Shown: in pieces, positions 13,812 to 26,648 of the stretch
How the letters are laid out: the number at the start of each line of letters is the position of its first letter
How positions within the stretch are numbered: position 1 is the first letter of the stretch
Assembly (NCBI GenBank): GCA_012295275.1
Contig: CM022669.1
Span: forward strand, 13,628,672-13,692,671
DNA length: 64,000 nt
Source of the DNA: Chrysomallon squamiferum
Lineage: Eukaryota > Mollusca > Gastropoda > Neomphalida > Peltospiridae
Direction of reading: 5' to 3'
Program-made: the position numbers and the translations under genes
The notes under the pieces: model-generated
Told to the model about the DNA's origin: nothing
Database searches by the model: none
Seen by the model: the letters and a program-made list of their open reading frames with translations, nothing else

Positions 13812-13935
13812 TTATCATCATCATTATTATTATCATCATCATCATCATCATAGTACTAGTATTACTACTATATGTTCTCTCTCTCTCTCTCTCTCTCTCT
13901 CTAAACATATATATATGTATGCTTGTATGAATGTA

Positions 13936-13982
<47 letters not shown>
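13812..13982 (+). repeat. Mixed (ATC)n, (CT)n, (TG)n, (TA)n block
   Basis: ATC/ATT triplets at 13813-13850, CT at 13877-13902, TG at 13936-13958, TA at 13958-13982. Confidence 0.9.
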
Positions 13983-13983
<1 letters not shown>

Positions 13984-14950
13984 CTTATAATTATATTATA
14001 GTGGCATTTTTTAATATCTGCTCTTTGTTCAAACTTACTTCTATTTTTCTATCTTATTTTGCCGATGACCTCCATATCCAATCTGTGCTTAGTTCATGTA
14101 ATACTGAGTTTATAAACACAGAAAACGTTGACTGTAAGTCAATTTACTCACGGTTCAATCCTGTAGTTTTTAAGGGTCAATAAATTATTAAATTAAAAAA
14201 ATATATATTAATAATAATATTAAAAAGTTAAAATAAAACCAGACAATGCTTATTTATGTATTTCTTTTTTTTTCTTCTTTTTTTTTAAAATTATTTATTT
14301 CTTTTGTTTTTGTTGAAATTTAATTTTTTTTTTTTTTTTTTTTTTTCTGTGCGGTAATCTATTATGATATATCTGTACTTTGAGTTATTGTCATCAGAGA
14401 AATTCTAAAGATAGCATAAACTCTGTGACTGTTTAATATCAAATACCCTGTAAATATAAATAAAATTAACACTTTGAACTCATAACTCTTAAAATTTACA
14501 ACTTCAGAAAAACGTGTTTGTTCTTCTCCCATTTCAATATGTCATCTACATTTAACAAAAAAATAGAACAAGAAAAAGAGAAATTCATTATTGCCAAAAC
14601 ATGTTATTACATGTTACTCAGTGAAATGGCAACTGGAAATGTTGCAAGACAGAAATTTTGGGGTAGAAACTTTGTCTTTTATTGGCAAACAAAATTACAT
14701 GTAATCTTTCTAAAGCTGGTCGGCGAAAAGTTTTACTGTCTGAAAACTGTCGAAAAGTACAAATTTACTGCTATTTCCTGCAAATAAATTGTTGCCAAAT
14801 TAAGTACTTGCCACCAAAAAACTCCGAGATCTGACTGAACAGTTTTACAGGAACCGTTTTTATGTCTTGCTTCCATGTTTGTTTCAATACCTAGAGTCGA
14901 AGTGTCGCATTTCAGTATCCTTGACATTAAACTCTGCATTCCTAATCAGT

Positions 14951-14986
14951 TGCGCGCGCGCGCGCGTGTGTGTGTGTATGTGTGTG
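14951..14986 (+). repeat. (GC)n-(GT)n alternating purine-pyrimidine tract
   Basis: About eight GC steps pass directly into GT steps. Such sequence favours left-handed Z-DNA. It is the only GC-dinucleotide run I see in the window. Confidence 0.9.
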
Positions 14987-15182
14987 AACAGACACACACT
15001 CAGATTAATTCACAGAGGGTACAAGGTCCGATTCTCCATTTAACTACTGAGTATGTGTTTTTTCTTCCTATTTCTGCCAGTTGATAAGTAGTTTATAGTT
15101 TGTTGAAACTTAGCTTTCCATCACATTTTGCATTCATGGACTAATTATATTTAAGATTTTTAATGAATGATTATAACTGTCT

Positions 15183-15230
15183 ATGTGAAGGTGCAGTTAA
15201 AAGTTTCTTGCTGCTAATGAGAAGAAATTA
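15183..15230 (+). mobile_element. Diverged SINE core fragment
   Basis: 'gaaggtgcagttaaaag' followed by 'ttgctgctaat' resembles the segment at 61711-61755 ('gaaggtgtgta', 'aaaag', 'cttgctgctaatc'). The shared layout suggests a decayed copy of the same element; the rest of the element is not recognisable here. Confidence 0.4.
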
Positions 15231-16850
15231 ACCCTGTGCTTGATGACATGTATTTTGTATATGTCTTAATTAAATAAGCACATTTATGAATATGCGTTCG
15301 TGTGTATACGTTTATGTGCCTTAATTGTGTATACGTGCTTATGTGTGTGTATTTATTTGTATTTCTACGTGTGTTTATGTGTGTTAACGTGTCTACATTG
15401 CGTATGTTTCTTTGTCTCCAAGTTCGTATTACGTAACAATTTTGACTATGAATTACCGAACATCCACAAACAAGCAGATGTGATCACGTTCACGCTATTA
15501 GTGTTACAAGTAGTTGTGTAACGTATTTCATTTCTCTTCTTATTCAGCTAACGAGCGGTGATCCGATTATTAAGACTTGTGTATAATCGACTGCAGGTGG
15601 TATGTATTTGTGTGTGCGGCTCAAAAAGTTATTCAGTATTTCTGACGTAATTATTATTAATAATTTGGTCTTTAAGGACAATCTAATGAAAAGGACAAGC
15701 TACGGAAAAAAAAATAATAAAAAATAAAAAACCAACAAAAACCCAACAAAAACAACAACAACAACAACAACAACACAGTCACAGTTAACTGTTATTGTTA
15801 ACAGACACATATAAACGTACAAAACAACAAATAGTGAAGTTTGAAGAAAAAAAAAATAACGAATAAAGAAAAAAAAAGAAGAGAAAATCACGTAATTTAT
15901 GGATAGGCATATATGTAGGTATATTTTCTTTTTACAACGTATATGCTGATACGTAAGTACGTGTATATATGCATGTATGTTTCTATGCAAGTATAGATGC
16001 ATGTATTTATATAGTATACATGTGTGTATGTATGTATATGAATGTAAGTATATGTATTTCTGTAAATATGAACCCAACTAACAACAAAACAAAAAAATTA
16101 ATTTCGAAACGTATGACATATTACCAAGGTGACAATCAACATAAAAGACACATAACAAAAACAAGTGGCCTTTTAAATAAACATTAAACCTGAAGCTAAC
16201 CTTTGCCATTTGGAATGAAAAATATATTTTCTACACAACACAATTAATGATTAAAGAGACACACGATTATCTCACGCGTGAGCCAGTAATAATGATATTG
16301 TTTTTGCGTCTTTGAAACTTCACCCAGGAACGTCATCATTAATTTGCTGGACTCATGCATAAAAGAATCTGTGCTGAAGATTCATTAAAAGATGACAAAG
16401 TTTTTTTTTGTGTGTGTCTGTAATGATTCTTCAAAGTCTGAACAACAACAACAACGACGACAACAAAGCTATAAAGACAGAAGTTAAGAGAACTTAAAAA
16501 CAAAAGAAAAGAAAATTGATTAAACAGCTCAAATTACAAGAAGCGAAAATGTTTTATAATAATAATAATAATAATAAATAAAAAAAATAAAGAAAGAGTT
16601 CCAGCCAAGTAAAATAAGCTGAAGTTGCAGACTATGACGTTATAGGTTGTTGTTGTTATCGTTAGTGTTGATGTTGTTGTTTATAAATGATGATAGTCAA
16701 AAAGTAGTTACTGGATGTCGAAAATTGGACGTCATTTCAGAATATACAATAATAATTTCAGTAATCTGTTTTCACCAAACATTTCGAAAAAAAAAAAAAA
16801 AAAAAAATAAAACCTTTGTTTTAAACATCAGTAAGAATCCAGACATTAAG

Positions 16851-16928
16851 ATACGTACGTACGTACGTACATACATACATACATACATTTATACATACAT
16901 ACATACATAGAGACATATATACATACAT
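16851..16928 (+). repeat. (ACGT)n-(ACAT)n microsatellite
   Basis: Self-complementary TACG repeats at about 16852-16869, then TACA repeats. Confidence 0.9.
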
Positions 16929-17035
16929 ATATTTCAGACGTTTATTATAGAAAGCACATTTCAGCTATTTATTATAACAACCACATTTCACACTCTTATT
17001 AACACAACCACATTTCAGATACATATTAAAATATG
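16928..17035 (+). repeat. 27-bp minisatellite, four copies
   Basis: 'cacatttca' starts at 16955, 16982 and 17009 (exact 27-bp steps). A diverged first unit starts near 16928. Each unit has 'atttca' followed by 'ttatta'. Confidence 0.75.
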
Positions 17036-17352
17036 CCACTTTAAACATTTACCAGAAATGACTATTGTATAAGACACTGATGAAAAACCTCAATAATATT
17101 ACATAATAAACGAAACAACAAGAACCTTTTGCAAAGATTATAATAACTATTATTGCATTTATTGATAAACGAGCTAATGGAATAATTTAGAAAATCGGTC
17201 CATTAAACAGCTGTTGGATTTCTCATAGGTTAGTGCAGTGTTTATGTTTATAATTAGTTTAATAGTTCTTTAACAGGAAAAAGCTTGCAACTGTACTCTT
17301 CGCTGCACTTATGTTACCAGTTTAATTATTTTCTAAGACGTTTACAAAAACG

Positions 17353-17538
17353 ACTGCATACATACATACGTACATATTCAAACACACACACACACACTTC
17401 ATATATATCATGTACACAAAAATATATATATAAGCACACATACATGCATACGTACATGCACACATACATACATACATACATATGTACATAAACATACAGG
17501 CATATAGGCATACAGGCATGCATACATACATACATACA

Positions 17539-17569
<31 letters not shown>

Positions 17570-17640
17570 GCATATACATACACACATACATATTATACCT
17601 TCACATATGCACAAAATGCACACATACACACATACATACA
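17353..17640 (+). repeat. (CATA)n/(CACA)n array
   Basis: About 290 bp of CATACATA with CACA, GCAT and CAGG variants; a pure core lies at about 17520-17568. Confidence 0.92.
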
Positions 17641-17689
17641 AAAAATGATCAGAACGATTGGCTATAAACGAAGCAGGAAACTGCAGTGG

Positions 17690-18160
17690 TGAGGGAATGT
17701 TTGTCAGAGATTGTCAGACTTGTAATGAGGTTCAGATGAGGTCGCTAATCACTGTAATGACTTCTGTTACCCAGCGTCTCTCGAGTTGCCGATTGAAGAA
17801 CCAAACAACTTTTTCACAAACCTGCAGTGTCATTCCTCTTCCAGTCAGAGGCAGGCCTCACTCTCTGGTGTCCTCTTCCAGCAATGTCTCATTTTACTCC
17901 TCGAGGTTTTACGTTATCTCATCATTATTTCCCGTTCCAGGCAGAACCTCATAAAATCTAATTCACACTTCGGCGGTGTTATTTGGCTTATATATGTTCA
18001 ACCCTTACTTCCATGTTTTTGAATGTAGTACTTGTTGCATCTTCAGTCAGTGTGATTTTCCTGTTCCACTTTGAGCCCCGTGATTGATGTCTACTAGCAG
18101 TTTCTCAGTTATACTTTGAACTTCTCATTATTTATACAGTCGTTAGGCAGGTATAATCTC
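17690..18160 (+). repeat. Degenerate C/T-rich repeated block
   Basis: Phrases such as 'cctcttccag', 'gttccaggcaga' and 'cctca'/'tctca' recur at about 20-60 bp spacing between 17830 and 18140. An open frame of 98 codons starts at 17658, but it lacks splice context and recognisable domains, so I read the block as decayed minisatellite DNA. Confidence 0.35.
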
Positions 18161-18341
18161 GCACTGTCACATTTATACTTAGGGGTATTCTTTTATTTAT
18201 AAACCCAATCAGGTACGTAATTTTCTACGATAACCATTACTCTATCGTACCTGTATCAGAAATCTTCTGTTTCCGTGGCTGCAAGAAGAAGGTGGATGGT
18301 AATGATTCCTTGCTAGTAAGTAAAAGTTTCCCATAAAACGG

Positions 18342-18443
<102 letters not shown>

Positions 18444-18608
18444 TTCAAAATAATGGTTTTGACAGCTAATAACCTTTAATGTAAAATGTCGTTATTAGTC
18501 TCATGCGCAAACCCTCTTGATCCGTCTTCTTCAATGCCGTAGTCTTTTGCTTTCATTCTGAATCCTATTACACATGAAATATACGACAAGGTCCATTTCG
18601 CTTCTGTC

Positions 18609-18885
18609 TGTTTCAAGGCTGTTAGAAAAATGGTTTCTTGTTACTACGGATGATGTTAATGGGTGACTATAGACTTCAGTAATGTTTTCATCGTGGTTAG
18701 AAATAATCGCTTCTCAGTAACATTTTCAAGGCTGAAAGAAAATGGGTCCAAGTGCTATTAACAACCAGCGAGTTCTTCTCCCGTCATTTTCAAAACTATT
18801 AGATAATGTTTCGTTCAAAGTTTCAGAGATGTAAGCTAATTTTTGTTCCTACTACCCTCCTGAAGGCTGAATAGATACGTGTTCA
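18609..18885 (+). repeat. Degenerate repeats built on 'tttcaaggctg'
   Basis: 'tttcaaggctgttagaaaa' near 18612, 'tttcaaggctgaaagaaaa' near 18726, 'tttcaaaactattagataa' near 18788 and 'ctgaaggctgaatagata' near 18861 form a decayed array of irregular spacing. Confidence 0.5.
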
Positions 18886-19000
18886 AGACCGTTTGGTTTA
18901 AAGATGAAAGACTTTGACTATAATTTTATTCCTGTTGTTAATGTTGCCATCTCTAGTGAATCTCAAATATTATTATAGTTCAGATACACTCAGTGATCGG

Positions 19001-19016
19001 GTTTTTATTATTATTA

Positions 19017-19093
<77 letters not shown>

Positions 19094-19190
19094 TTTTTTA
19101 TGTTTTTATTTATTTATTTCACTGTTATTATTATTTTAATATTTGCAGATGTGAACATGGTGCTTATACTTTAATAAGTCGATTTAGAAG

Positions 19191-19222
<32 letters not shown>
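19001..19222 (+). repeat. (ATT)n, (TTTA)n and a poly-A run
   Basis: ATT at about 19006-19063, TTTA at about 19063-19095 and a run of about 33 A at 19190-19222. Confidence 0.93.
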
Positions 19223-19227
<5 letters not shown>

Positions 19228-19699
19228 CACTGATTTCTCTAAATTACAGGTTTTATCTCTATAACATTATAAGTATATACTTCTGTAAACCGTTATGTCT
19301 AGAAGAAAATTCTACACATCAAATTTTCATCACCGCCATTAAAACAGTTTATCTCGTAAATTCGTGTGACCTTTGCTGAAGACGATTGGCTTTGAAGAAT
19401 ATTTTATGAAAACATCTTTCAGACTCGGTTTTTCCATTATTAATTATTATTATACTTTCCTGAATTACAGAAGGCGTTAGACAACAGTACCCAATTCGTG
19501 AAAACGAACACAAATATGTAATGTCATAATACAGTTCTATTTAAGAAAAACTACTACACACCGTTTTTGGTGAAAAATAAAACAGGATTTACAGAGTATT
19601 AATGAGTTTATATATATATATATTTTTAAACTTTTATTAGCATTTATTTTGTATTACGTTTTGATATGGTTTATGTTATTTTAATTTCTATGATTTGTA

Positions 19700-19717
19700 T
19701 TTTAATTCTTTTTAAAT

Positions 19718-19760
<43 letters not shown>

Positions 19761-19935
19761 TTCATTATTTATTTTATTTTATTTTATTTTATTTTATTTG
19801 CTTGTTTCTTTATTTGTTTATTTATTTATTTATTTTATCTTATTTTTTTTATTATTTTTTATTTTATTTTATTTTATTTTATTTTATTTTATTTTATTTT
19901 ATTTATTTATTTATTTTATTTTATTTTATTTTAAT
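19700..19935 (+). repeat. (TTTA)n-(TTTTA)n array
   Basis: TTTA units at 19717-19760 alternate with TTTTA units at 19768-19798 and 19858-19932. Confidence 0.93.
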
Positions 19936-20209
19936 TTTAGTTTTTGGTATGGATAAATTGCAACAGATGTTTAAATAAAATAAATAAAAGAATAGCGTTT
20001 TATTTCGCTTAGTTATCTCGAGAATCCCATTTTAAATTAAAACAAATGATTAGTATTTTGGGTTAAATAATCTGAAACAAGAGTAGATTTTCAATTTATC
20101 AGTTAATTATTATTGTTATTGTTACTGCTACTGTTATCGGCTCAAAATCAACAGTCTGCCTTAGCAAAATATTCGTGATGACTGTGGAAATAAATATACA
20201 GAATGTAAA

Positions 20210-20212
20210 TTC

Positions 20213-20255
<43 letters not shown>

Positions 20256-20440
20256 AGTAGTATTAGTAGTACTAGTAGTAGTATCATCATCATATTATTA
20301 TTATTATTATTATATTATTATTATTATTATTGCTGTTGTTTTTGTTCTTCTTGTTGTTCTTCTTCTTATCATCATCATCTTCATCATCATATTTATCATT
20401 ATTACTACTACTACCACTACTATTACTATTAATGCTACTT
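20210..20440 (+). repeat. ATT/AGT/CTT/ATC triplet array
   Basis: About 230 bp in 3-bp register, with blocks of att, agt, ctt, atc and act. Confidence 0.9.
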
Positions 20441-20935
20441 CTCAGAGTCAGGATATTTCATAAGCACAATCTGATAGACAGGAATCAATTTTTTTTACCT
20501 GTTCATGAACTAGACATAGAAAACTGCCCGGAACTGAAAAATTGTCCAATGGTTCAGTGAGCCGGGTTGATCCTGGAATCCAGTAGTAGCACCAGGGAAG
20601 GATATTAAGTTAGATTTCCAGTCACCAGAGTGTAAGAGAAAATAACAGAGCGTGTGATTTGTCACCAACGAGCTGCTATGAACAGCAGGTGGTCTAACTA
20701 TTGCAGTACTGAAATGAGAGTAGCCAAATGAAACCCTTTACTTCTGGTGTTATGTCATTTAAATGGCATCATCTTTTATGGTATATCAAATGAAACACCT
20801 GGTGTTGTCCTGCTGTGTAAAATTATAACACGAGATATGTATCAATTAGAGGGCACTGTCATTTAGTAAGACGAAATAATGTCATGAAAGAATGAAAAGT
20901 GTGTTTTTAAGGCTAAACGAAATTGTGTGCCTGTG

Positions 20936-20937
<2 letters not shown>

Positions 20938-21028
<91 letters not shown>
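20938..21028 (+). repeat. (CT)n microsatellite
   Basis: About 90 bp of uninterrupted CT, roughly 400 bp upstream of the GPCR exon. Confidence 0.97.
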
Positions 21029-21032
<4 letters not shown>

Positions 21033-21430
21033 CTTACTGTCATTCTAGATATATAAATCATAAACAACAGCACTACTGATGCAGTTGTATGCTGAGTCAT
21101 ATTTCTCGTTGTGACATAATGCACTTACTTAACCTATCTTTTAATGAACACATATCATAGTATGTTTATATTTGTATCTACATGTAATGTATATAAGGAT
21201 GCATCAATATAATAAAATATATCTTTTATCTGAAAAAAAAAATATAATGTACTGAATAATGTATTGAAACTTGACCAATCTGAAAGTGAATGAGGAGGTA
21301 TCAGTAATTTGGTTTATATTGTTAACTTTCCTATATACTAGCAATTCTGACCTTTTACAATTCTTTCTGAAACTGATTATAATCGATAAAGCTAAAATCT
21401 AATTTATTTATTTATTTATTTATATATATA

Positions 21431-21446
21431 TTTTTTTTTATTTCAG
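21431..21446 (+). other. Probable splice acceptor before the GPCR coding exon
   Basis: A T-rich tract ending in 'tttcag' at 21441-21446 lies six bases before the ATG. This suggests that a non-coding 5' exon joins here and that the exon starts at 21447. No matching donor upstream can be chosen with confidence. Confidence 0.6.
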
Positions 21447-21452
21447 ATCATC

Positions 21453-22595
21453 ATGAACAACACGACGGACGTACCGAGTCACGTGTTCATGAGATACTCG
21501 TCCGTATCCGCCCTGATCGAGGCTTTCGCCCCGGCGGGCAACAACGCCGAGCGCGTCCTGCCTCCTGTGTGGTACATCATCGGCTTCTTCTGCAACCCGC
21601 TGTGCGCCGTCATCTGGCTGGGCAGGAGGATGCGGAGGAACAACTCCTCCGCCGTGTACCTGGGCGCGCTGTCCATCTCCGACTTGATGTTCCTCTTCTT
21701 GCACTTCCTCTACAACCTCCAGCAGGCCTGGGGTTTCAGGATCTACAACACGGAGAGCGGCTGCGAAGTGTTCTACCTGTTCTTCTACATACCTCAGTAC
21801 CTGTCCACCCTCTTCGTCCTCGGCTTCACCGTGGAGAGGTACGTGGCCGTGTGCCATCCGTTCATGAAGGAGAAGTGGTGCACGGTGAAACGGGCTTGCG
21901 TCATCGCTGGGGGACTGACGTTCTTCTGCGTCATCCTGGCGTCGGCGCACACGTACATCTGGGACTACCAGCCGCTGTCCGACTCCTGCACGTATCGAGA
22001 CGAAGCGGCTGCAGGCGACGACGCCAGCTTCGTCAGCATCTGGAGCTGGATCACGGAGCTGCTCATCTTCGGAGTTATTCCCCTCATCGTTCTCATTTTC
22101 AACTGTTTTGTTCTAAAGGAAATTTGCAAGCTGGCCAAAAACGGCGTCGTGTCGAAGCAGAGCGGAAGCGCTAGTACGACCGCTTCGACCGTTACGCTTC
22201 TAGCCGTCTCCTTCTATCTGATCACCACGCAGCTGACGGCGACCGTTCTATTCTGCATGCAGCCAGCGTTCCCTCACGGTGACATTTACCTTACGGACGA
22301 CGAAATCCGAGCCGATCCGCTATGGACGAAAATGTTCAGTTATTTAGAGACGAGGAAAATCATAGAGGTGATCTGCCTCTCTCATTACGCCTGCTATTTT
22401 TTCATCTATCTCCTGACGGGCAAACACTTCAGGAAGGAGGTTCTCTACTACATAACGTGTTGTGGTCGGTTTCGCTCCTTTGCGAGCAAATCGTCGAGGA
22501 AACGAGGAGAGAAGTATTCCATGGTCTCAGGCAATGGACACGTCCTATCGGAGACGTGCACGACCACATACACAACATATACAACCGGGGTATAA
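21453..22595 (+). CDS. Rhodopsin-class (class A) G-protein-coupled receptor, orphan
   Basis: Seven-helix receptor of 380 residues in one coding exon, expected in the plasma membrane and coupling to G proteins. Seen: a potential N-glycosylation site at Asn2-Asn3; TM1 about 38-57 with Asn48; TM2 about 67-89 with the conserved Asp77; Cys104 and Cys179 for the usual extracellular disulphide; ERY (128-130) in place of DRY after TM3; TM5 about 200-221 with Pro210; TM6 about 247-268 without the CWxP motif; TM7 about 306-322, where the NPxxY position reads YFFIY; a Cys-Cys pair (336-337) as a likely palmitoylation site; a basic, Ser/Thr-rich tail. The pattern resembles invertebrate peptide receptors of the FMRFamide/TRH-receptor type, but I cannot name the ligand. 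ATG at 21453 is the first Met after a good acceptor. The coding DNA is far GC-richer than its flanks. A shorter start at Met13 is possible. Confidence 0.92.
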   Translation: MNNTTDVPSHVFMRYSSVSALIEAFAPAGNNAERVLPPVWYIIGFFCNPLCAVIWLGRRMRRNNSSAVYLGALSISDLMFLFLHFLYNLQQAWGFRIYNTESGCEVFYLFFYIPQYLSTLFVLGFTVERYVAVCHPFMKEKWCTVKRACVIAGGLTFFCVILASAHTYIWDYQPLSDSCTYRDEAAAGDDASFVSIWSWITELLIFGVIPLIVLIFNCFVLKEICKLAKNGVVSKQSGSASTTASTVTLLAVSFYLITTQLTATVLFCMQPAFPHGDIYLTDDEIRADPLWTKMFSYLETRKIIEVICLSHYACYFFIYLLTGKHFRKEVLYYITCCGRFRSFASKSSRKRGEKYSMVSGNGHVLSETCTTTYTTYTTGV

Positions 22596-22639
22596 CGTCT
22601 ACCCCGTCGAAATGTTTCACAACAGCATATGACTTTAAC

Positions 22640-22678
22640 AAAAAAAAAAAAAAAAAAAAAAAAAAGGAAAAAAAAAAG
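22640..22678 (+). repeat. A-rich tract 45 bp after the GPCR stop
   Basis: A run of about 26 A, then GG, then ten A. No AATAAA lies between the stop codon and this tract. It could be ordinary low-complexity DNA or the tail of an old retrocopy. Confidence 0.8.
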
Positions 22679-22962
22679 ATTTAGTTATCAGTTTGTTATC
22701 AGAGATTAAGAAATGAAGCTTCTAGTTATAGAACCTTCTTAAGCATCATTTAAGGTCTCAAGAGTTAAGAATCATTTACTAACTCAAGTCCAAACTTTCA
22801 TTCGTAATGAGATAACAGTTTTGTTGTTTTGATAACGGATGTGTCACTGGATTAGCCTTCTTTCAGACGTCAACGATCAGCCTAATTATTTTCAAACTGT
22901 ATTTTCGTTTAATATTTTACTTGTTTAATCATGTTTTTATGTTGATTAAGGATTTCATTTCT

Positions 22963-22969
<7 letters not shown>

Positions 22970-23057
<88 letters not shown>

Positions 23058-23085
23058 CCCCCCTCTCTCTCTCTCTCTCTCAAGC
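22970..23085 (+). repeat. (CT)n array
   Basis: CT from about 22970 to 23054, a C-rich break, then CT again to about 23081. Confidence 0.96.
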
Positions 23086-23104
23086 TCAAATTCACATGCT
23101 CACT

Positions 23105-23290
23105 CTCATATATATTTATATATGTATGTATATATGTATGTAAGCGTGTATAGATGTATGTATGTATGTATGTATGTAGTATATGTATGTATGTATATGC
23201 ACGAATGTATGTATTTACATGTGTATTTATGTATATATGTATGTCTGTATGTATGTACGTGTGTATGTATATATGTATATATGTGTGCAT
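23105..23290 (+). repeat. (TATG)n array
   Basis: TATG/TGTA tetranucleotides with variants over about 185 bp. Confidence 0.9.
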
Positions 23291-23639
23291 GCAGTCTTAT
23301 ATTTTCTTGTTTGCTTCAGTCTTTGTTTTTGTGATGAGTGCTTGAAGGGATGGCAAATGGAGTATTGTAGAAAAATACAATTTTAGATTCAAACACATTT
23401 ATATTAATATACATATATGTATAGATATATATATTAAGAGTGCAATATTAATCATTTAGTGATGTATATAACCAGCAATTCATCATTTTTATGAGTAGTA
23501 AATAACTGGAATTAATAATATATTCTTTTCTATTGTAAGTTGTTTCTTCTTAAAGTTCCGTTGCAGGAAAGTTCTTTGTTATTTGTTAGGTTATTATTAT
23601 TTTGTTTTGATGTTTTCTTATTATTTTTATATTTCTTTA

Positions 23640-23653
23640 TTCTTTATTTATAT

Positions 23654-23696
<43 letters not shown>

Positions 23697-23720
23697 CCTA
23701 TTTATTTATTAATCTGTTTG
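23640..23720 (+). repeat. (TTTA)n microsatellite
   Basis: TTTA units, pure at about 23650-23695. Confidence 0.93.
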
Positions 23721-25317
23721 TCTACTTATTTATTATTTAATTATTTTTATAACCGTTTTACTGATTTATTTTCAGATGTCATCTTAATAAAATTTCCAGA
23801 AAAAAAAATAATTCCAGTAAATCATATTATTCAGCTGTCTTTATTCTTGTTCACAGCTTTGATCATTCTTAACACATAGTTGTGTTCATATTTAAAACAC
23901 AAGAATGTATAATATTCAGAGAATGTCGCTTTGCCTTTAAATTCGTTGCAATAAAAAAGACTGATTTTAAAAACGAGCTGCATATTAGACAATCCTTTTT
24001 TGGCAACTAAGAATTTCAGTTACATAACGCATATTTTATTTGAATTTTACGATTGTGCTAACATAGATATTATCCACAGTCAAAAATAACAAACCAAATT
24101 TTTATTATATTTTCTATTTGCTAATAATAACGAAAAGCCAGGTGGAATTTCGCAATTATGTATAATACATGTATATAATTATATGTCTTTTATTTCCCGA
24201 CAACTTACAAATGCAAGCGTAGCAGATTTGAACGTATGGTTATAACCACTTACTGCCAGTATATATTACATTATAAACTGGAGAAGAAAAAAAAAGTAAA
24301 ACGAGGAATCGTTTCCATTAGGGTTTTGATAACCAATAATTACGTGAGTTCGATGTTCTCTCTATCGCTTGTGAAACTATTGACTTATAACGAAAACCGA
24401 GACGCTGATGAGCTGTCATTATAAACAATGAGGAAATTAATAAATAAAATTAAAAAAAACACGTGCCTGTAATATTCATCATTATTTGTTCAACTATGGC
24501 CCCAGATTATATGGGGAGAGTAGCCTGCGCTGAGCAGACACGCCAGAAACTGACACTGTCTGGCTCGTCTGATGCTGTTTAAAATAGAATATAGAAATGA
24601 ATAAAACTCTCTTTCTGCCGCATTAGTTAATAAGCAAACTGTAATTGCTCAGTCACGTATAAGTTAAAAATTCTTTGTTAATGCTTGATGTGAAGGGAAA
24701 AAAAGAAATATATTTTAACGATTACACAGGAATACTGAAGCAGAATACGACCATTTAAACAATAGAAGAAAAAAAAATTATTTCGGAATATTCTCGTCTG
24801 TCTGTAAGTTATAATGAAATTCAGTAACATATATATCAATGCAATGATAGTAGAATTACCGTGGGATTATTATTATCCCATAAAAAAGGATGTTGGCTCA
24901 CGGAATTACATACAGGCTTATGGTTGCACACGTAATGTCGGTCCCAAGGGACTGCACTCTAAAAGCTGGGCCGGGAATAATCGTGGCTCAAACTTAATTA
25001 GATACAGACACGCGCAGTAATAAAACTTTCTACAGAAGCACAATGGTTCCTTCTGCCTTTTATATGTAATGCATTTACAAGGAAATGTGTTGTCTTTGTT
25101 CGTTGCCTATGTGAAGTCTACCGCACTGAAACACACACACACACATATATATATATAGATTGTGATAATTTATAATTGTTCATTTTTACTTGAAAACAGG
25201 GTCGTTTTATGATGAGCACAGAGAAATAATATTTGGTGTTAATATAAAATAAAAGATCTTGAAATATTGAATTTTTGTTTTAATGGGTTTTTTTTTTTTT
25301 TGTTTGAAAAGGTTTAA

Positions 25318-25499
<182 letters not shown>

Positions 25500-26133
25500 G
25501 ACAGCAATACATATACAGAGAAGAATAAAATCCTCTTTTTTATATAAAATGGCAAACCTACAGCTTATCTGCATGAAACCAATAGAAGAAGTAAACAAAC
25601 AACGAAAAAACCCAAAGAAAATGGTAAAAAGCATACAAAAAACAAGGATACAACTGATGCATCTTCTCTTACGATTCGATCCTACAAACCTTCAGCTTTT
25701 ATTTTTAAACGGACGGCTGTTGATGTACACATACACTATTTAATTAACATTGTTCTGAAGCAGACAGATAACCAATATTATCACATGTTTGTTTGAAAGT
25801 GGCAGAACGGTGAATGAGCTTTTAAGATTAAAATGGAAATGCAGATAAATTGTTGTTGGTCTTGTTAATATCATAGCCATTTGTATTTATATTGCTTACT
25901 TGACTGCCATCTCGATCGGCCTTGACCCAGGCTCTCTCTCTGGTCAGTCAGAATGAGTTTAATAGCGGAAACGGACAGTTTCGGACATACTCTTATTTCA
26001 TAATGGACGTTATTCGATCATGCTTTTATTTCATTCATAATGGACATAATTACCAGATATTCATATTTAACTGAGTATATTTTGGAGAGGTAATTACGTC
26101 TGTATACATTTTAAACATAATTCAAGTATTTTA

Positions 26134-26158
26134 GTGATCATCATCATCATCATCATCA

Positions 26159-26212
<54 letters not shown>

Positions 26213-26224
26213 TATTTATTTATT
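26134..26224 (+). repeat. (ATC)n-(ATT)n array
   Basis: ATC at about 26137-26160 passing into ATT to about 26210, then TTTA. Confidence 0.94.
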
Positions 26225-26457
26225 TAGTTAGTTACTTTTTATAATCAGTTTGTAATTCTCATTTCATTAAGTTCATCGTTATTTGTCGCATTATCAAAAT
26301 GCAAGGATTCATAGTTTGCTGAATCTGGATGAATAACAGAATTTACGTAATAAAGAAGAAACTGCTATTTAGTATGCATGAATTTCTTTTTTAAAGCAAT
26401 TCAGCACAGACAACAAGAATGTTTAAAAAATATTCCTGTTAATATTATTTCAAAACT

Positions 26458-26586
26458 CGATGATGATGATGACGATGAGAATAATAATACGATGATGATG
26501 ATGATGGTAATGATCATGACGATACTACTACTACTACTACTAATACTACTATTAATAACAACAACAACAACAACAACAACAATAAC

Positions 26587-26647
<61 letters not shown>

Positions 26648-26648
26648 G
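26458..26648 (+). repeat. GAT/ACT/AAC/AAT triplet array
   Basis: Blocks of gat, act, aac and then about 65 bp of aat, all in triplet register. Confidence 0.94.

Noticed and set aside
14518-14787. 89-codon plus-strand frame, non-repetitive
   Set aside because: AT-rich codon use unlike the real genes here, and no recognisable features or flanking signals. Probably chance.
17658-18022. Two overlapping plus-strand frames of 78 and 98 codons
   Set aside because: The DNA is built of decayed short repeats, with no splice signals and no family resemblance.
21438-21950. 170-codon minus-strand frame opposite the GPCR
   Set aside because: An antisense shadow of a GC-rich coding exon. The plus frame has all receptor hallmarks.
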